Shown: positions 1-6,974 of the stretch, in pieces
Position numbering within the stretch: position 1 is the first letter of the stretch
Layout: every line of letters starts with the position of its first letter
Assembly (NCBI RefSeq): GCF_009930815.1
Contig: NZ_CP022222.1
Coordinates: 4,878,501 to 4,942,500 of the forward strand
Direction: 5' to 3'
From: Bradyrhizobium sp. CCBAU 051011
Lineage (GTDB): Bacteria > Pseudomonadota > Alphaproteobacteria > Rhizobiales > Xanthobacteraceae
Length of the DNA: 64,000 bases
The notes under the pieces: generated by a model
What the model was told of the DNA's origin: nothing
Databases searched by the model: none
Seen by the model: only the letters and a program-made list of their open reading frames with translations
Translations under genes and position numbers: made by a program

Positions 1-1
1 A

Positions 2-553
2 TGGCTGGAGAGCTCGGTTCGTCATCTTGTCGCCCAGGCTGATTCCCCGCGACCGGGACAAGCGGTGCTGCTCTCCAAGATGGCGGAAGCGCTCTTCATC
101 GAAACCATTCGCCGCTACATGGAGGCGTTACCGGCCGAACAGACCGGCTGGCTCGCCGGCGCGCGCGATCCGGTTGTCGGCGGCGCACTGGCGCTGCTGC
201 ACCGAAAGCCCTGTCATCATTGGACCGTGGACGATCTTGCTGCCGCTACAGCGGTTTCACGCTCGGTCCTGGCCGAAAGGTTCTCCCGCTTTCTTGGCGA
301 GCCGCCGCTGGCCTATCTTGCCCGCTGGCGATTGCAGCTCGCCGCCAGGATGCTGCAAACCACACGGGAGCCGGTGATACAGGTGGCATCCGAGGTCGGG
401 TATGACTCGGAGGCGGCGTTCAATCGGGCGTTCAAGCGCGAATTCGGTATTCCGCCGGGGCAGTTCAGGGGCCAATTCAGCGGCCAATCGAAAGGATCGC
501 GCCCGCGGGCGGGAGCGGTTGGAGGTGTGCGCATTCCCTCGGACGCGGCGTGA
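2..553 (+). CDS. AraC-family transcriptional regulator, C-terminal part (5' end outside window)
   Basis: The reading frame is open from the first bases of the window, so this is the 3' part of a longer gene; 183 residues are visible. The N-terminal edge (WLESSVRHLV...) resembles the linker that follows the cupin-type sensor domain in the AraC/cupin_6 group. The last ~100 residues hold the two helix-turn-helix motifs of AraC proteins: a first HTH around WTVDDLAAATAVSRSVLAERF and a second ending with GYDSEAAFNRAFKREFG and P-x-Q-FR. It is expected to bind DNA as a cytoplasmic activator; its target is unknown. An ATG at 65 lies inside the domain and is unlikely to be the start. Confidence 0.9.
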   Translation, partial: WLESSVRHLVAQADSPRPGQAVLLSKMAEALFIETIRRYMEALPAEQTGWLAGARDPVVGGALALLHRKPCHHWTVDDLAAATAVSRSVLAERFSRFLGEPPLAYLARWRLQLAARMLQTTREPVIQVASEVGYDSEAAFNRAFKREFGIPPGQFRGQFSGQSKGSRPRAGAVGGVRIPSDAA

Positions 554-617
554 GAGGAATCGAAAAGGTATCTCAATGATGACTTCGCCGGCGATCCACA
601 GATCCGCTGGCTCCGAT

Positions 618-833
618 CTACCAGTAGATCAATCCCGTTCGAATCGTTCCGAATCCACTTCTCGCAAAGATCGCTGCGATCTCTTGCTTTTCGGCGCAAT
701 GTGCAGCGAGGGTTTGGTATAACCGTGCCTCGATGAAGGGGGCATGTTCCCTGCTGGTTGACGCTGCATCGGCAGTCGCGGATATCAGCGCGCTGATTTG
801 GCGTATCAAAAGATCGTCTGTCGATGGCTGCAT
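618..833 (-). CDS. small hypothetical protein (71 aa)
   Basis: An unrecognised 71-residue product. The main support is a strong ribosome binding site, GAAGGAG, placed six bases before the ATG at 833. The protein looks helical and soluble (M-QPSTDDLLIRQISALI...), with no signal peptide or membrane segment. Its last residues (TIRTGLIYW) and two Cys/His pairs offer no family clue. It lies tail-to-tail with the AraC-type gene. Real translation is likely from the ribosome site, but function is unknown. Confidence 0.5.
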   Translation of the reverse strand: MQPSTDDLLIRQISALISATADAASTSREHAPFIEARLYQTLAAHCAEKQEIAAIFARSGFGTIRTGLIYW

Positions 834-936
834 AACCTTCTCCTTCGATCTCGGTCCGACAAGATGATTCCTGATTGCGGTTCACTGCAAGTCGGCAAAT
901 GCCGGCTGCGACAGATTGCTCGCGCTTCATCAAGTT

Positions 937-1020
937 TCAGCGAGCGAGGGTGATCCTGCGCATCTCCTGCAACCGAGCCAGACAATATTCCCGGTAGAGT
1001 AGATTGATGAGCGTCCCCAT
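937..1020 (-). CDS. candidate micro-protein (27 aa)
   Basis: A very short reading frame, ATG at 1020 to TGA at 937-939, giving MGTLINLLYREYCLARLQEM followed by RRITLAR. A GGAG sequence sits six bases before the ATG. An in-frame ATG at 1032 would add four residues (MESI) but has no ribosome site. The peptide is an amphipathic, basic helix with one Cys. It lies about 100 bases upstream of the 71-aa gene on the same strand, so the two could be co-transcribed. No family is recognised; the case rests on the ribosome site and the sensible composition. Confidence 0.35.
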   Translation of the reverse strand: MGTLINLLYREYCLARLQEMRRITLAR

Positions 1021-1242
1021 GATCGACTCCATGTCTGATCACGGAATCATGTTACGACGTCATCGTTTCAGAATTTTTTCCTCGGCCGAAAAAATGGTTT
1101 CGTGCAAGGCGCGGAATACTTCATGCTGTCTGCGGGCGACGAAATACCCTCACGGCGCGGTGACTGTTATGCATCATACGCGTCGGATCGCTCCTGCGGC
1201 TTGATCTCGCCGCGGCCAGTCCCGGTACAATCGAACCCTGGC

Positions 1243-1710
1243 TCAATCCGGCTTGGTTTCGCTCTTGCGCTCGCTCTTCCCGCCGTCCTTGAGGTCGTCC
1301 TCTTCCTTCACCAGTGTCAGCAACCTCAACGTCAGGAACGTAAACACCGCCACCGTCACGGCGACGTCGTAGCTGCCGAGCCCGACGGAAACGCCGATCG
1401 CGCCGGTGGCCCACAGGCTCGCGGCGGTCGCCGTGCCCTGCACGGTAGTGCCATGCTTGAGGATCGCGCCGCCGCCGATGAAGCCGATGCCGGTGATCAC
1501 GCCTTCGATGACCTTCGACATGCCATCGGGAGAATTCACCATCAGCTGTTCGCTGGCCTGCACGAATCCGCAGCTTGCCATCGCAACCAGCGGAAAGGTG
1601 CGCAGCCCTGCGCTCCGCGCCCGCTTTTCACGGTCCCAGCCGATCGGAACGGCCAGCGCGAAGGCCGCGGCCAGCGCCAGAAAATGAATACCTATCTGAA
1701 ACCGGTCCAA
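1243..1710 (-). CDS. MgtC/SapB family membrane protein
   Basis: A 155-residue MgtC/SapB-type inner-membrane protein. Family marks are the early P-I-G-W-[DE]-R-E motif (PIGWDREKRARSAGLRTF), the middle GIGFIGGGAILK glycine-rich motif, and T-A-A-S-L-W-A-T-G-A-I-G-V, with about four membrane segments and a short charged cytoplasmic tail (KEEDDLKDGGKSERKSE). Family members are linked to growth at low magnesium, acid or phosphate stress, and in MgtC itself to control of the F1Fo ATPase; the exact role here is unknown. The start is a TTG at 1710 preceded by AAGGGC. It stands alone, downstream of a minus-strand membrane gene from which a hairpin separates it. Confidence 0.9.
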   Translation of the reverse strand: MDRFQIGIHFLALAAAFALAVPIGWDREKRARSAGLRTFPLVAMASCGFVQASEQLMVNSPDGMSKVIEGVITGIGFIGGGAILKHGTTVQGTATAASLWATGAIGVSVGLGSYDVAVTVAVFTFLTLRLLTLVKEEDDLKDGGKSERKSETKPD

Positions 1711-1738
1711 AACACGCCCTTCTGAAACAAAGCCCCGC

Positions 1739-1758
1739 TACCCGCGAACGTGCGGGTA
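1739..1758 (-). terminator. hairpin between membrane-protein gene and mgtC-like gene
   Basis: Inverted repeat with 7-bp arms (TACCCGC / GCGGGTA) and a 6-base loop. On the minus strand it is followed by GGGGCTTTGTTT. It lies just after the stop of the 1782-2717 gene and before the TTG start of the MgtC-like gene, so it could act as a rho-independent terminator, although the T-run is interrupted. Confidence 0.4.
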
Positions 1759-1781
1759 ACGCGGCAGGGCAGCGCAAAGTT

Positions 1782-2717
1782 TCAGCGCGGGGATTGTATT
1801 GCCGGGGGGCTGCCGACGACGGTCGTGCCCGGCGCCGCGCTCGTGATCGCTGCCGTCGTCCGGTACTGCGGCAGATGATTTTCCAGCGAATAGAACACGC
1901 ACAGCGCAAGGCTGGACCAGACCGCCAGGCTGAAATAAAGCGACATCCAGGCAATCTCTTCTTTCCATTCGCGCAGGTCGTGCGTCACCACCCAGCGCGT
2001 GCTGACGTCGCGCAGGCCCTCGCGCGGCGTCAGGCGCTTGTCGCCATCGGCTTCTCCGGTCCGCCAGCGCTTCAGATACATCGGGACGTCGATCGTCATG
2101 AGAAACGCCAGAAAGCACGCAATGCCCGCGATGGCGACGACGAGGATGGCACGAACCGCACCGTTGAACTCCGGCAGCAGGCGGCAAAGCGCGACGCCGA
2201 TGGCGAAGAAGGCAACCGCCCACAGCGAATTCTCGATGGCGTTGCCAAGATAATTCCGGGTCAGCACCGCATACCATGACAGGCATTCCGCGATCAGGAT
2301 CAGCGGCACGATCACCCACGCGACATTCGTCACGGTTTCCGCGCCGGTCATCGTGCCAAGCTGGTGCAGGATGATGGCCCATTGCGCCACGAAGCAGATC
2401 TCGGCCACGGTCGCCACGGACCGTCCGACCATGACGCTCGACAGCCAGGTGTCGAACAGGCAGATGCGCTGCACGTCCGCGCGCGGCAGAAACGACCTGA
2501 AGGCGCAGCCGAACACATAGGCCGCGCAGAACAGCAGCATGGCGCCGGCGCCGGATAGGCTGCCGACGGCTCCAGCGGGCGGAATCGGAAGCTCGCGGTA
2601 CAGCACGAACCAGACGGCGATATTGACGCCGCTCACCAGCGTCAACAGGGCCCACCACCAGGACACGGGATTTGACCAGGCCAGGGAACCTGACCGCGCC
2701 TGCCATTCCAAGCTCAT
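1782..2717 (-). CDS. hypothetical multi-pass membrane protein
   Basis: Unrecognised 311-residue integral membrane protein with about seven to eight hydrophobic segments. Visible features are W-W-W near residue 23, a cytoplasmic loop rich in charge near residues 215-245 (RWRTGEADGDKRLTPREGL), then RWVVTHDLREWKEEIAW before the last membrane segment, and a Ser/Pro/Thr-rich tail. The ATG at 2717 is preferred because GGAG lies six bases before it; a longer frame from 2768 would run through a palindrome that looks regulatory. No domain could be assigned. It may be an oligosaccharide- or lipid-related membrane protein, but this is only a guess from topology. Confidence 0.7.
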   Translation of the reverse strand: MSLEWQARSGSLAWSNPVSWWWALLTLVSGVNIAVWFVLYRELPIPPAGAVGSLSGAGAMLLFCAAYVFGCAFRSFLPRADVQRICLFDTWLSSVMVGRSVATVAEICFVAQWAIILHQLGTMTGAETVTNVAWVIVPLILIAECLSWYAVLTRNYLGNAIENSLWAVAFFAIGVALCRLLPEFNGAVRAILVVAIAGIACFLAFLMTIDVPMYLKRWRTGEADGDKRLTPREGLRDVSTRWVVTHDLREWKEEIAWMSLYFSLAVWSSLALCVFYSLENHLPQYRTTAAITSAAPGTTVVGSPPAIQSPR

Positions 2718-2747
2718 TAGCTGCTCCGCCGTAATCGAACTGACATA

Positions 2748-2767
2748 TGAATGTAATAATACATTCA
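2748..2767. promoter_or_regulatory. 20-bp inverted repeat, possible operator
   Basis: Perfect dyad with 8-bp arms and 4-base spacer: TGAATGTA-ATAA-TACATTCA. It sits about 30 bp upstream of the ATG at 2717 of the membrane-protein gene, in an AT-rich patch, flanked on both sides by CATATG-like sequence that nearly extends the symmetry. Size and position fit a dimeric repressor operator, for example of TetR or MarR type. No cognate regulator gene is adjacent. Confidence 0.45.
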
Positions 2768-2945
2768 CATATGTCGAGCCGAATCACGACCAGAGTATGT
2801 CCGGGGCTAGGGACGGAGATGGCGCTTCGGCACGGAGGAGGGCTGCGATTGTGACAACCGGGCCGATTGAGCCAACTGAGTCCGGCCGATCTCAGAGTCT
2901 GACTTCAAAAATTATGGGTAATTGAGCGCGGCCTCACCGCGAATT

Positions 2946-3031
2946 CGTCATGCCCGGGCTTGTCCCGGATCCACCGCACTTGCTTCGGCAAGAACAGACG
3001 TGGATGGCCGGGATCAGGCCCGGCCATGACG
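2946..3031. repeat. intergenic palindromic repeat (CGTCATGCCCGGGC...GCCCGGCCATGACG type)
   Basis: The ends are inverted copies: CGTCATGCCCGGGC at the left and GCCCGGCCATGACG at the right, each containing a smaller hairpin (CCCGGGCTTGTCCCGG and GGCCGGGATCAGGCCCGGCC). A half copy lies at 3628-3663. This design matches a repeat frequent between genes in Bradyrhizobium genomes, as known from memory; the copy number cannot be checked here. Confidence 0.75.
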
Positions 3032-3062
3032 ACAAAAAAAAATGAGCCCGATGGTCAGACTC

Positions 3063-3344
3063 TCAAGACAGGAATTTCACACCATAGGTCTTGCCCCGGC
3101 GCCACACCACTTCGCACGACTGGCGCGTCGTATGTTCGGGCACCAGCGCCAATTCAAAACTGTCCCGGATATCGAACGGAGCATCGGTCACAATCTTGGC
3201 GCCGCCCGGCGAGACGTCCAGGACGACGCACTCGATCTTCGTCACCCCGTCGTCGGTCGTCACCCATGTCGGCCGTTTGCGCAGCTGGCGTCGCGGTTCG
3301 CGCTGCACTTTTGTCCTTTGCTCGTCGACAATCATCCTGCCCAT
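3063..3344 (-). CDS. PilZ domain protein
   Basis: A 93-residue stand-alone PilZ domain, the c-di-GMP receptor fold. The N-terminal arginine motif is in QREPRRQLRKRP, and the [DN]-x-S-x-x-G element is DVSPGGAKI near residues 43-51. The remaining beta-barrel ends with VVWRRGKTYGVKF. Such proteins change conformation on binding c-di-GMP and act on motility, exopolysaccharide or other targets in the cytoplasm. A diguanylate cyclase lies in the same window at 29562-30710 but is not linked. It is monocistronic, between two copies of the palindromic repeat. Confidence 0.88.
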   Translation of the reverse strand: MGRMIVDEQRTKVQREPRRQLRKRPTWVTTDDGVTKIECVVLDVSPGGAKIVTDAPFDIRDSFELALVPEHTTRQSCEVVWRRGKTYGVKFLS

Positions 3345-3682
3345 CCGTCGTTGGACCCAGTTGGCTGGGTCTTCGAAGCAGGCGCCACAATGAAGGTAAG
3401 TTCGTAAAGTTCCCTTAGCTTATCGATTCAAATTGACCCGGTTTGCTTCGCGAGTTGTAAGCTTGGCTCTCGCAACTTGCCGGCGCCGGCGGCAGGTTAA
3501 GGCCTCCCAAATTGCCTCGAAGGCGGCAAGGTCATCGGAGCGATGCGGTGGCCTGCAAGGCCGACGCGGATACGATCAAGTAGGCGACAGTTATTCCGGA
3601 ATCGTGGTGGGCAAATCGCCGTAGAAAGACGTGGATGGCCGGGGACGAAGCCCGGCCATGACGAAAAGCGAGAATCAGCTTC
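3345..3682. other. intergenic region with half-copy of palindromic repeat
   Basis: Upstream region of the PilZ gene. It holds an imperfect hairpin near 3475-3500 (AACTTGCCG ... CGGCAGGTT) and, at 3628-3663, half a palindromic repeat (GGATGGCCGGGG...CCCGGCCATGACG) of the type seen at 2946-3031. I see no convincing gene or defined promoter here. Confidence 0.5.
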
Positions 3683-4453
3683 TCAGAAATTCACCCGGTT
3701 CGAGATCGCGCCGTCGACGACGAGGTTCGAGCCGGTCGTGAACGAGGAGGCCGGGCTCGCCAGGAACACGGCCGCGTTTGCGATTTCCTGCGGCGTCGCC
3801 ATCCGTCCGGTCGGATTGCGCGACAGCGCATCCTGGTAGCGCTTCGGCATGTTCTGCTCGACCATGTTCCAGATGCCGCCCTTGAAATAGACCGTGCCCG
3901 GCGACACCACGTTGACGCGGATTTTCTTGCTCGCGTATTGCCGCGCCAGTCCCTTGGCCATGTGGATCAGTGCCGCCTTGATCGGGCCGTAGGAGCTGGC
4001 GGAGTCGGCCTGTGCGGCTGATATCGACGAGATGATGATGAAGGCCGCGTCGCCGGTTTTTCCGCCGCTGGTCTCGAGAAACGGCCGCGCCGCCTCGAAG
4101 GCGTTGACGGCGCCGAGCACGTCGAGCCGAAAGTTTTGCTCCCAGGAGGCGGGATCGCCACCTTGCGCCATCGCCCCGGCATTGGAAAATAACATGTCGA
4201 TGCTGCCGAGTTCGTTGGCTGTATCAGATATCCACGATTTCAGCGCGGCCGCGTCGGTGACGTCGACAGAGGCGCCGTTCACGCGCCCGCCATGCGCCTT
4301 CAGCTCGGCGACGGTTGCTGCGACCTGTTCCACATTGCGCGCGCACACCGCGACGCCCGCGCCTTCGCCCGCCAGTGTTTCCGCAATCGCCCGTCCGATG
4401 CCACGCGTGCCACCGAGCACGACGGCGTTTCTGCCCTTCAAACCCAAGTCCAT
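3683..4453 (-). CDS. SDR family NAD(P)-dependent oxidoreductase
   Basis: A 256-residue classical short-chain dehydrogenase/reductase. It has the cofactor motif GGTRGIGRA (residues ~12-20), the NAG motif in SNAGAMA, the catalytic Ser in IISSIS, and the active-site Y-x-x-x-K in SYGPIKAAL; the C-terminus VVDGAISNRVNF is usual. ATG at 4453 is preceded by GAAGGA. The second cofactor-binding residues (CARN after the second strand) suggest NADP preference. Substrate cannot be told; homologous enzymes act on 3-oxoacyl or cyclic alcohol substrates. It is not clearly in an operon. Confidence 0.9.
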   Translation of the reverse strand: MDLGLKGRNAVVLGGTRGIGRAIAETLAGEGAGVAVCARNVEQVAATVAELKAHGGRVNGASVDVTDAAALKSWISDTANELGSIDMLFSNAGAMAQGGDPASWEQNFRLDVLGAVNAFEAARPFLETSGGKTGDAAFIIISSISAAQADSASSYGPIKAALIHMAKGLARQYASKKIRVNVVSPGTVYFKGGIWNMVEQNMPKRYQDALSRNPTGRMATPQEIANAAVFLASPASSFTTGSNLVVDGAISNRVNF

Positions 4454-4548
4454 TTTTGTTTTTCCTTCATTGGTCCACGGCGCATTGTAGCGATGAAGGT
4501 CGTGCGGGAGAAAGCTCAAAGTACATGTGGTCGCAGCTCGCGCCAAAC

Positions 4549-4650
4549 CGTCATGGCGAGCCAACGGGTCGGTGCGAAGCGCCGCCGGATGACAGGCTCC
4601 GCGAAGCAATCCAGAGCTCAGCTCGGGGATAGCTGGATTGCTTTACGCGC
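4549..4650. repeat. intergenic repeat (CGTCATGGCGAGCC ... GCGAAGCAATCC type)
   Basis: Contains the elements CGTCATGGCGAGCCAACGGG, GACAGGCTCCGCGAAGCAAT and an inverted partner GGATTGCTTTACGCG. The same modules, in different order, recur at 6499-6612 and 61661-61773. It is one of the mosaic intergenic repeat families of bradyrhizobia. Confidence 0.65.
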
Positions 4651-4917
4651 AAGCCCAATTTCAATGCGCAACTGCGACAAGCCGGCCCCCAAATCAATTC
4701 TGATTTTCAGAAATCGTGTCAAGCCCAGGAATCAAAAATATTCCGCTTAACTTCGCACGCAAATCAGCGGCATAACTCCGCCCGTCTCCCGCGGATGAGG
4801 GGCGTTGGCCATCGTCACGAACGTGCGGTGAGATGCGATGGACGCTGATGGCGCGCTCGACGTACGCGCCGGAAGCGTACGGCGAAGTCGTGTGGTTCGG
4901 GCGCCGCGGTGCTGGCG

Positions 4918-5125
4918 TTAAGTCCTTAAGAAGCGAAGCTTCTCGGGGGCGACGGAGGCAAAAGAGCCGTTCTCCGGGAAGAGCACGAAGTAAGCCGTAA
5001 AGCCATTGCGCAGGGAAGGCCGGAGTGTTTCCGCTGTACCTGTATGCTCGTGTGCGTTTCTTGCTATGCGCAATGGCACACGAGACCTCGGGTGCAGCAA
5101 GCACCCGGTCTTCCCTGCGCCCTTG
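4918..5125. repeat. strongly folded mosaic intergenic element
   Basis: No credible gene is seen. The block holds nested inverted repeats: GCGCAGGGAAG at 5008-5018 pairs with CTTCCCTGCGC at 5110-5120; inside it CTCGTGTGC at 5047-5055 pairs with GCACACGAG at 5076-5084; and CGGGTGC-AGCAA-GCACCCG forms a tight hairpin at 5089-5107. The upstream part (4750-4990) has shorter inverted patches and no reading frame with a ribosome site. I recall very similar sequence as a dispersed repeat in Bradyrhizobium and Rhodopseudomonas genomes, often misread as a hypothetical protein on the minus strand. Orientation and function are unknown. Confidence 0.55.
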
Positions 5126-5150
5126 TGTCCAGGAAATCTGTCAGAATGTG

Positions 5151-5300
5151 CGAACGGGCGGTTGCGCACCAACCGCCCGTTGCTGGAACTGAGCCCGTTG
5201 CGCCCAAAGGCGACCGAGCCTGTGTCAGAGCGAGGGACAGCTCCGGTGTCTTCCTCAACCCGAACAGTTGCAAGGGCTTCGAGCCCGAACCGAGCAAGGA
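5151..5300 (+). ncRNA. candidate IS110 bridge (guide) RNA region
   Basis: The leader directly upstream of the IS110 transposase has a very stable hairpin, AACGGGCGGTTG (5153-5164), 5-base loop, CAACCGCCCGTT (5170-5181), and a second hairpin GGGCT-TCG-AGCCC (5274-5286) just before the ribosome site. In IS110-group elements the non-coding end upstream of the recombinase encodes a structured bridge RNA that binds donor and target DNA. Position and folding fit that; loops specifying target or donor were not resolved, so this is inference. Confidence 0.35.
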
Positions 5301-6336
5301 AGGGAGTGGATGATGGCACAAAATGCTCATGTTGTCGTGGGTATCGATGTCGCCAAGGACAAGGTGGATGCGTGCATTCGTGCGTTGGGATTACGGCAAA
5401 CCCTCCCGAGCACGACCCAGGGGCACCGTAAGCTGGTCGCCTGGCTTCGCAAGCACCAGGCGAACAAGGCGGTGATGGAGGCGAGTGGCGGCTATGAGCG
5501 TGCCTGGGCCAAGGTGCTGCGCGACGCCGGCATCGAAGTTCGGATCGTCGACCCCAAACGGGTCCGCAGCTTCGCGCTATCAGCCGGACGGCTGGCCAAG
5601 AACGATACGATCGATGCCGAGATGATTGCCTGGTTCGCCGAGACATTCAGCGATGCGCCGGGCCAGAAACACGATGCGGCACAAGAGGAGCTGCAGGCAC
5701 TCGTAAAGGCGCGCTTAAGCCTGATTGATTTTAGGATGCGCTTGGTCAGCCAAAGCGAGCATGCCGCGCCGGGATTGGTGCAGAAGGCGCATGCCCGCAT
5801 CTTGAAGAACCTGGCCTGCGAGATTGCCAAGCTCGAGGCCGCCATCTGCGCCAAAATCAAGTCCATGCCGGATTTTGCGGAACGCGCCGAGATCATCGAG
5901 AGTGTGCCGGGGTTCGCCGAGACGAGTTCGGCAAACCTCCTTGCAGGAATGCCGGAGCTTGGTCAGGTGAGCAACAAGATCGCCGCGGCCTTGATCGGGG
6001 TCGCCCCCTATGACGACGACAGCGGAAAGCGCCGCGGCGAGCGCCACATCAAGGGAGGCCGCCGCTGGGTCCGTAACGCCATCTACATGCCCTGTGTTGG
6101 CGCAGCCACGCTGAACAATCCCGTGCTGAAGGCCTACTATCAGCGCCTGATTGCCAAAGGAAAAGAGCCGAAGATTGCCATCATCGCCGGCATGCGCAAG
6201 CTGATCATCATCCTCAACACCATGATCGCACGACGGCAGAAATGGGATCCCAGCCGTTACGCGTTGAGCTGACGAGCCACCGCGATCGGTTCCGCGACCG
6301 AGCGCTTGCAAAGCCGACAGACCGGTGAACGGGCGG
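5152..6336 (+). mobile_element. IS110-family insertion sequence (limits approximate)
   Basis: Covers the structured leader, the transposase gene and a ~60-base tail. Limits are set at the two copies of GAACGGGCGG in direct orientation (5152-5161, 6327-6336), which bracket the gene at a size (about 1.2 kb) normal for the family. IS110 elements lack clear inverted ends, so the true edges could differ by tens of bases. Both flanks are repetitive DNA (4918-5125 and 6499-6612). Confidence 0.45.
5310..6272 (+). CDS. IS110 family transposase (IS110 group)
   Basis: A 320-residue DEDD recombinase. The N-terminal RuvC-like domain starts with GIDVAKDKVDACI (first Asp), then VMEASGGYERAW (Glu) and NDTIDAEMIAWFAE (D-x-x-D), followed by a coiled-coil region (residues ~115-200). 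The C-terminal transposase_20 domain has ESVPGFAETSS, GVAPYDDDSGKRRGERHIKG and WVRNAIYMP. Length is normal and no frameshift is seen, so the element may be active. Two ATGs overlap at 5310 and 5313, with AAGGGAG just before; the second has the better spacing. No terminal inverted repeats are visible, as usual for IS110, but GAACGGGCGG occurs at 5152-5161 and again at 6327-6336. Confidence 0.93.
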   Translation: MMAQNAHVVVGIDVAKDKVDACIRALGLRQTLPSTTQGHRKLVAWLRKHQANKAVMEASGGYERAWAKVLRDAGIEVRIVDPKRVRSFALSAGRLAKNDTIDAEMIAWFAETFSDAPGQKHDAAQEELQALVKARLSLIDFRMRLVSQSEHAAPGLVQKAHARILKNLACEIAKLEAAICAKIKSMPDFAERAEIIESVPGFAETSSANLLAGMPELGQVSNKIAAALIGVAPYDDDSGKRRGERHIKGGRRWVRNAIYMPCVGAATLNNPVLKAYYQRLIAKGKEPKIAIIAGMRKLIIILNTMIARRQKWDPSRYALS

Positions 6337-6498
6337 GGTCAAGGCCGCAGCCGCCGTAGGCGGGGGCGCGCCAGCGCCAGCCTTGAGGCCGGCCGATCAC
6401 CGGGCTACTTCCAGCACAGTTGCTCTGCATGAGAGGAGGGCAAAAGAAGATCCAACCTCGGGCGCAACATGCCGCGAGATCGCGAAACTGTATCCAAC

Positions 6499-6612
6499 CG
6501 TCATTGCGAGCGCAGCGAAGCAATCCATGCATCCGTTATGCCATGCGATGGATTGCTTCGCGGAGCCTGTCGTCGGGCGCGCATTCGCGCGACCCGTTGG
6601 CTCGCAATGACG
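6499..6612. repeat. intergenic repeat (CGTCATTGCGAGCG ... CGCAATGACG)
   Basis: Ends are inverted: CGTCATTGCGAGC at the left and GCTCGCAATGACG at the right, with internal GCGAAGCAATCC / GGATTGCTTCGC, forming a long hairpin. The module GACCCGTTGGCTCGCAATGA also appears inverted in the copy at 61661-61773. The rest of the gap 6273-6498 is the IS110 tail and GC-rich sequence with CCGCCGTAGGCGGG, without a gene. Confidence 0.75.
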
Positions 6613-6630
6613 TGGAAAGTCCGCAGTGTA

Positions 6631-6918
6631 TTACTCCGGCGCCGCCCCAACCGGCGGGCCGCCGGGCGGACGGTGCAGGAAGGTGATCGTCGCATAGGCG
6701 CCGACCCACGAACCAATTGCTGCGAAGGCGACGTAGACCCAGTTCTCGGTGTAGCTGATGACGGCGTAGGAGGAGAGCAAATACCAGACGCTGCTCCAGG
6801 TCGCCGCCGGCACGCGCTTGCGGTGTACCACCGCCGAAGTGAACATCACATAGACCGCGTCGGTCCCTGCGGTCGCAAGGAAAACGGCTCCCGCCGTCAG
6901 GGGGTCGATGGCAGCCAT
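6631..6918 (-). CDS. small membrane protein (95 aa)
   Basis: Unrecognised protein of 95 residues with three hydrophobic stretches (residues ~5-25, ~42-58, ~62-82), starting MAAIDPLTAGAVFLATAGTD. The tail PPGGPPVGAAPE is proline-rich and probably cytoplasmic. ATG at 6918 has AGGAG five bases upstream; a longer frame to 7038 would overlap the next gene and has no ribosome site. It is divergent from the CoA-transferase gene with a 56-base spacer. Similar small proteins occur in bradyrhizobia as hypothetical proteins. Confidence 0.75.
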   Translation of the reverse strand: MAAIDPLTAGAVFLATAGTDAVYVMFTSAVVHRKRVPAATWSSVWYLLSSYAVISYTENWVYVAFAAIGSWVGAYATITFLHRPPGGPPVGAAPE

Positions 6919-6974
6919 TGCAACTCCTCTCCTGGTCGGGCAGATCTTCCAAAGGCTAGGGAAGAGAGGCATTG

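Noticed and set aside
1738..2787. 349-aa minus-strand frame overlapping the membrane gene
   Set aside because: It is another frame of the 1782-2717 gene; it lacks hydrophobic segments and a ribosome site.
4918..5646. 242-aa minus-strand frame next to and over the IS110 gene
   Set aside because: It runs across the transposase start and through the nested-stem repeat; composition is Arg/Pro-rich as in shadow frames.
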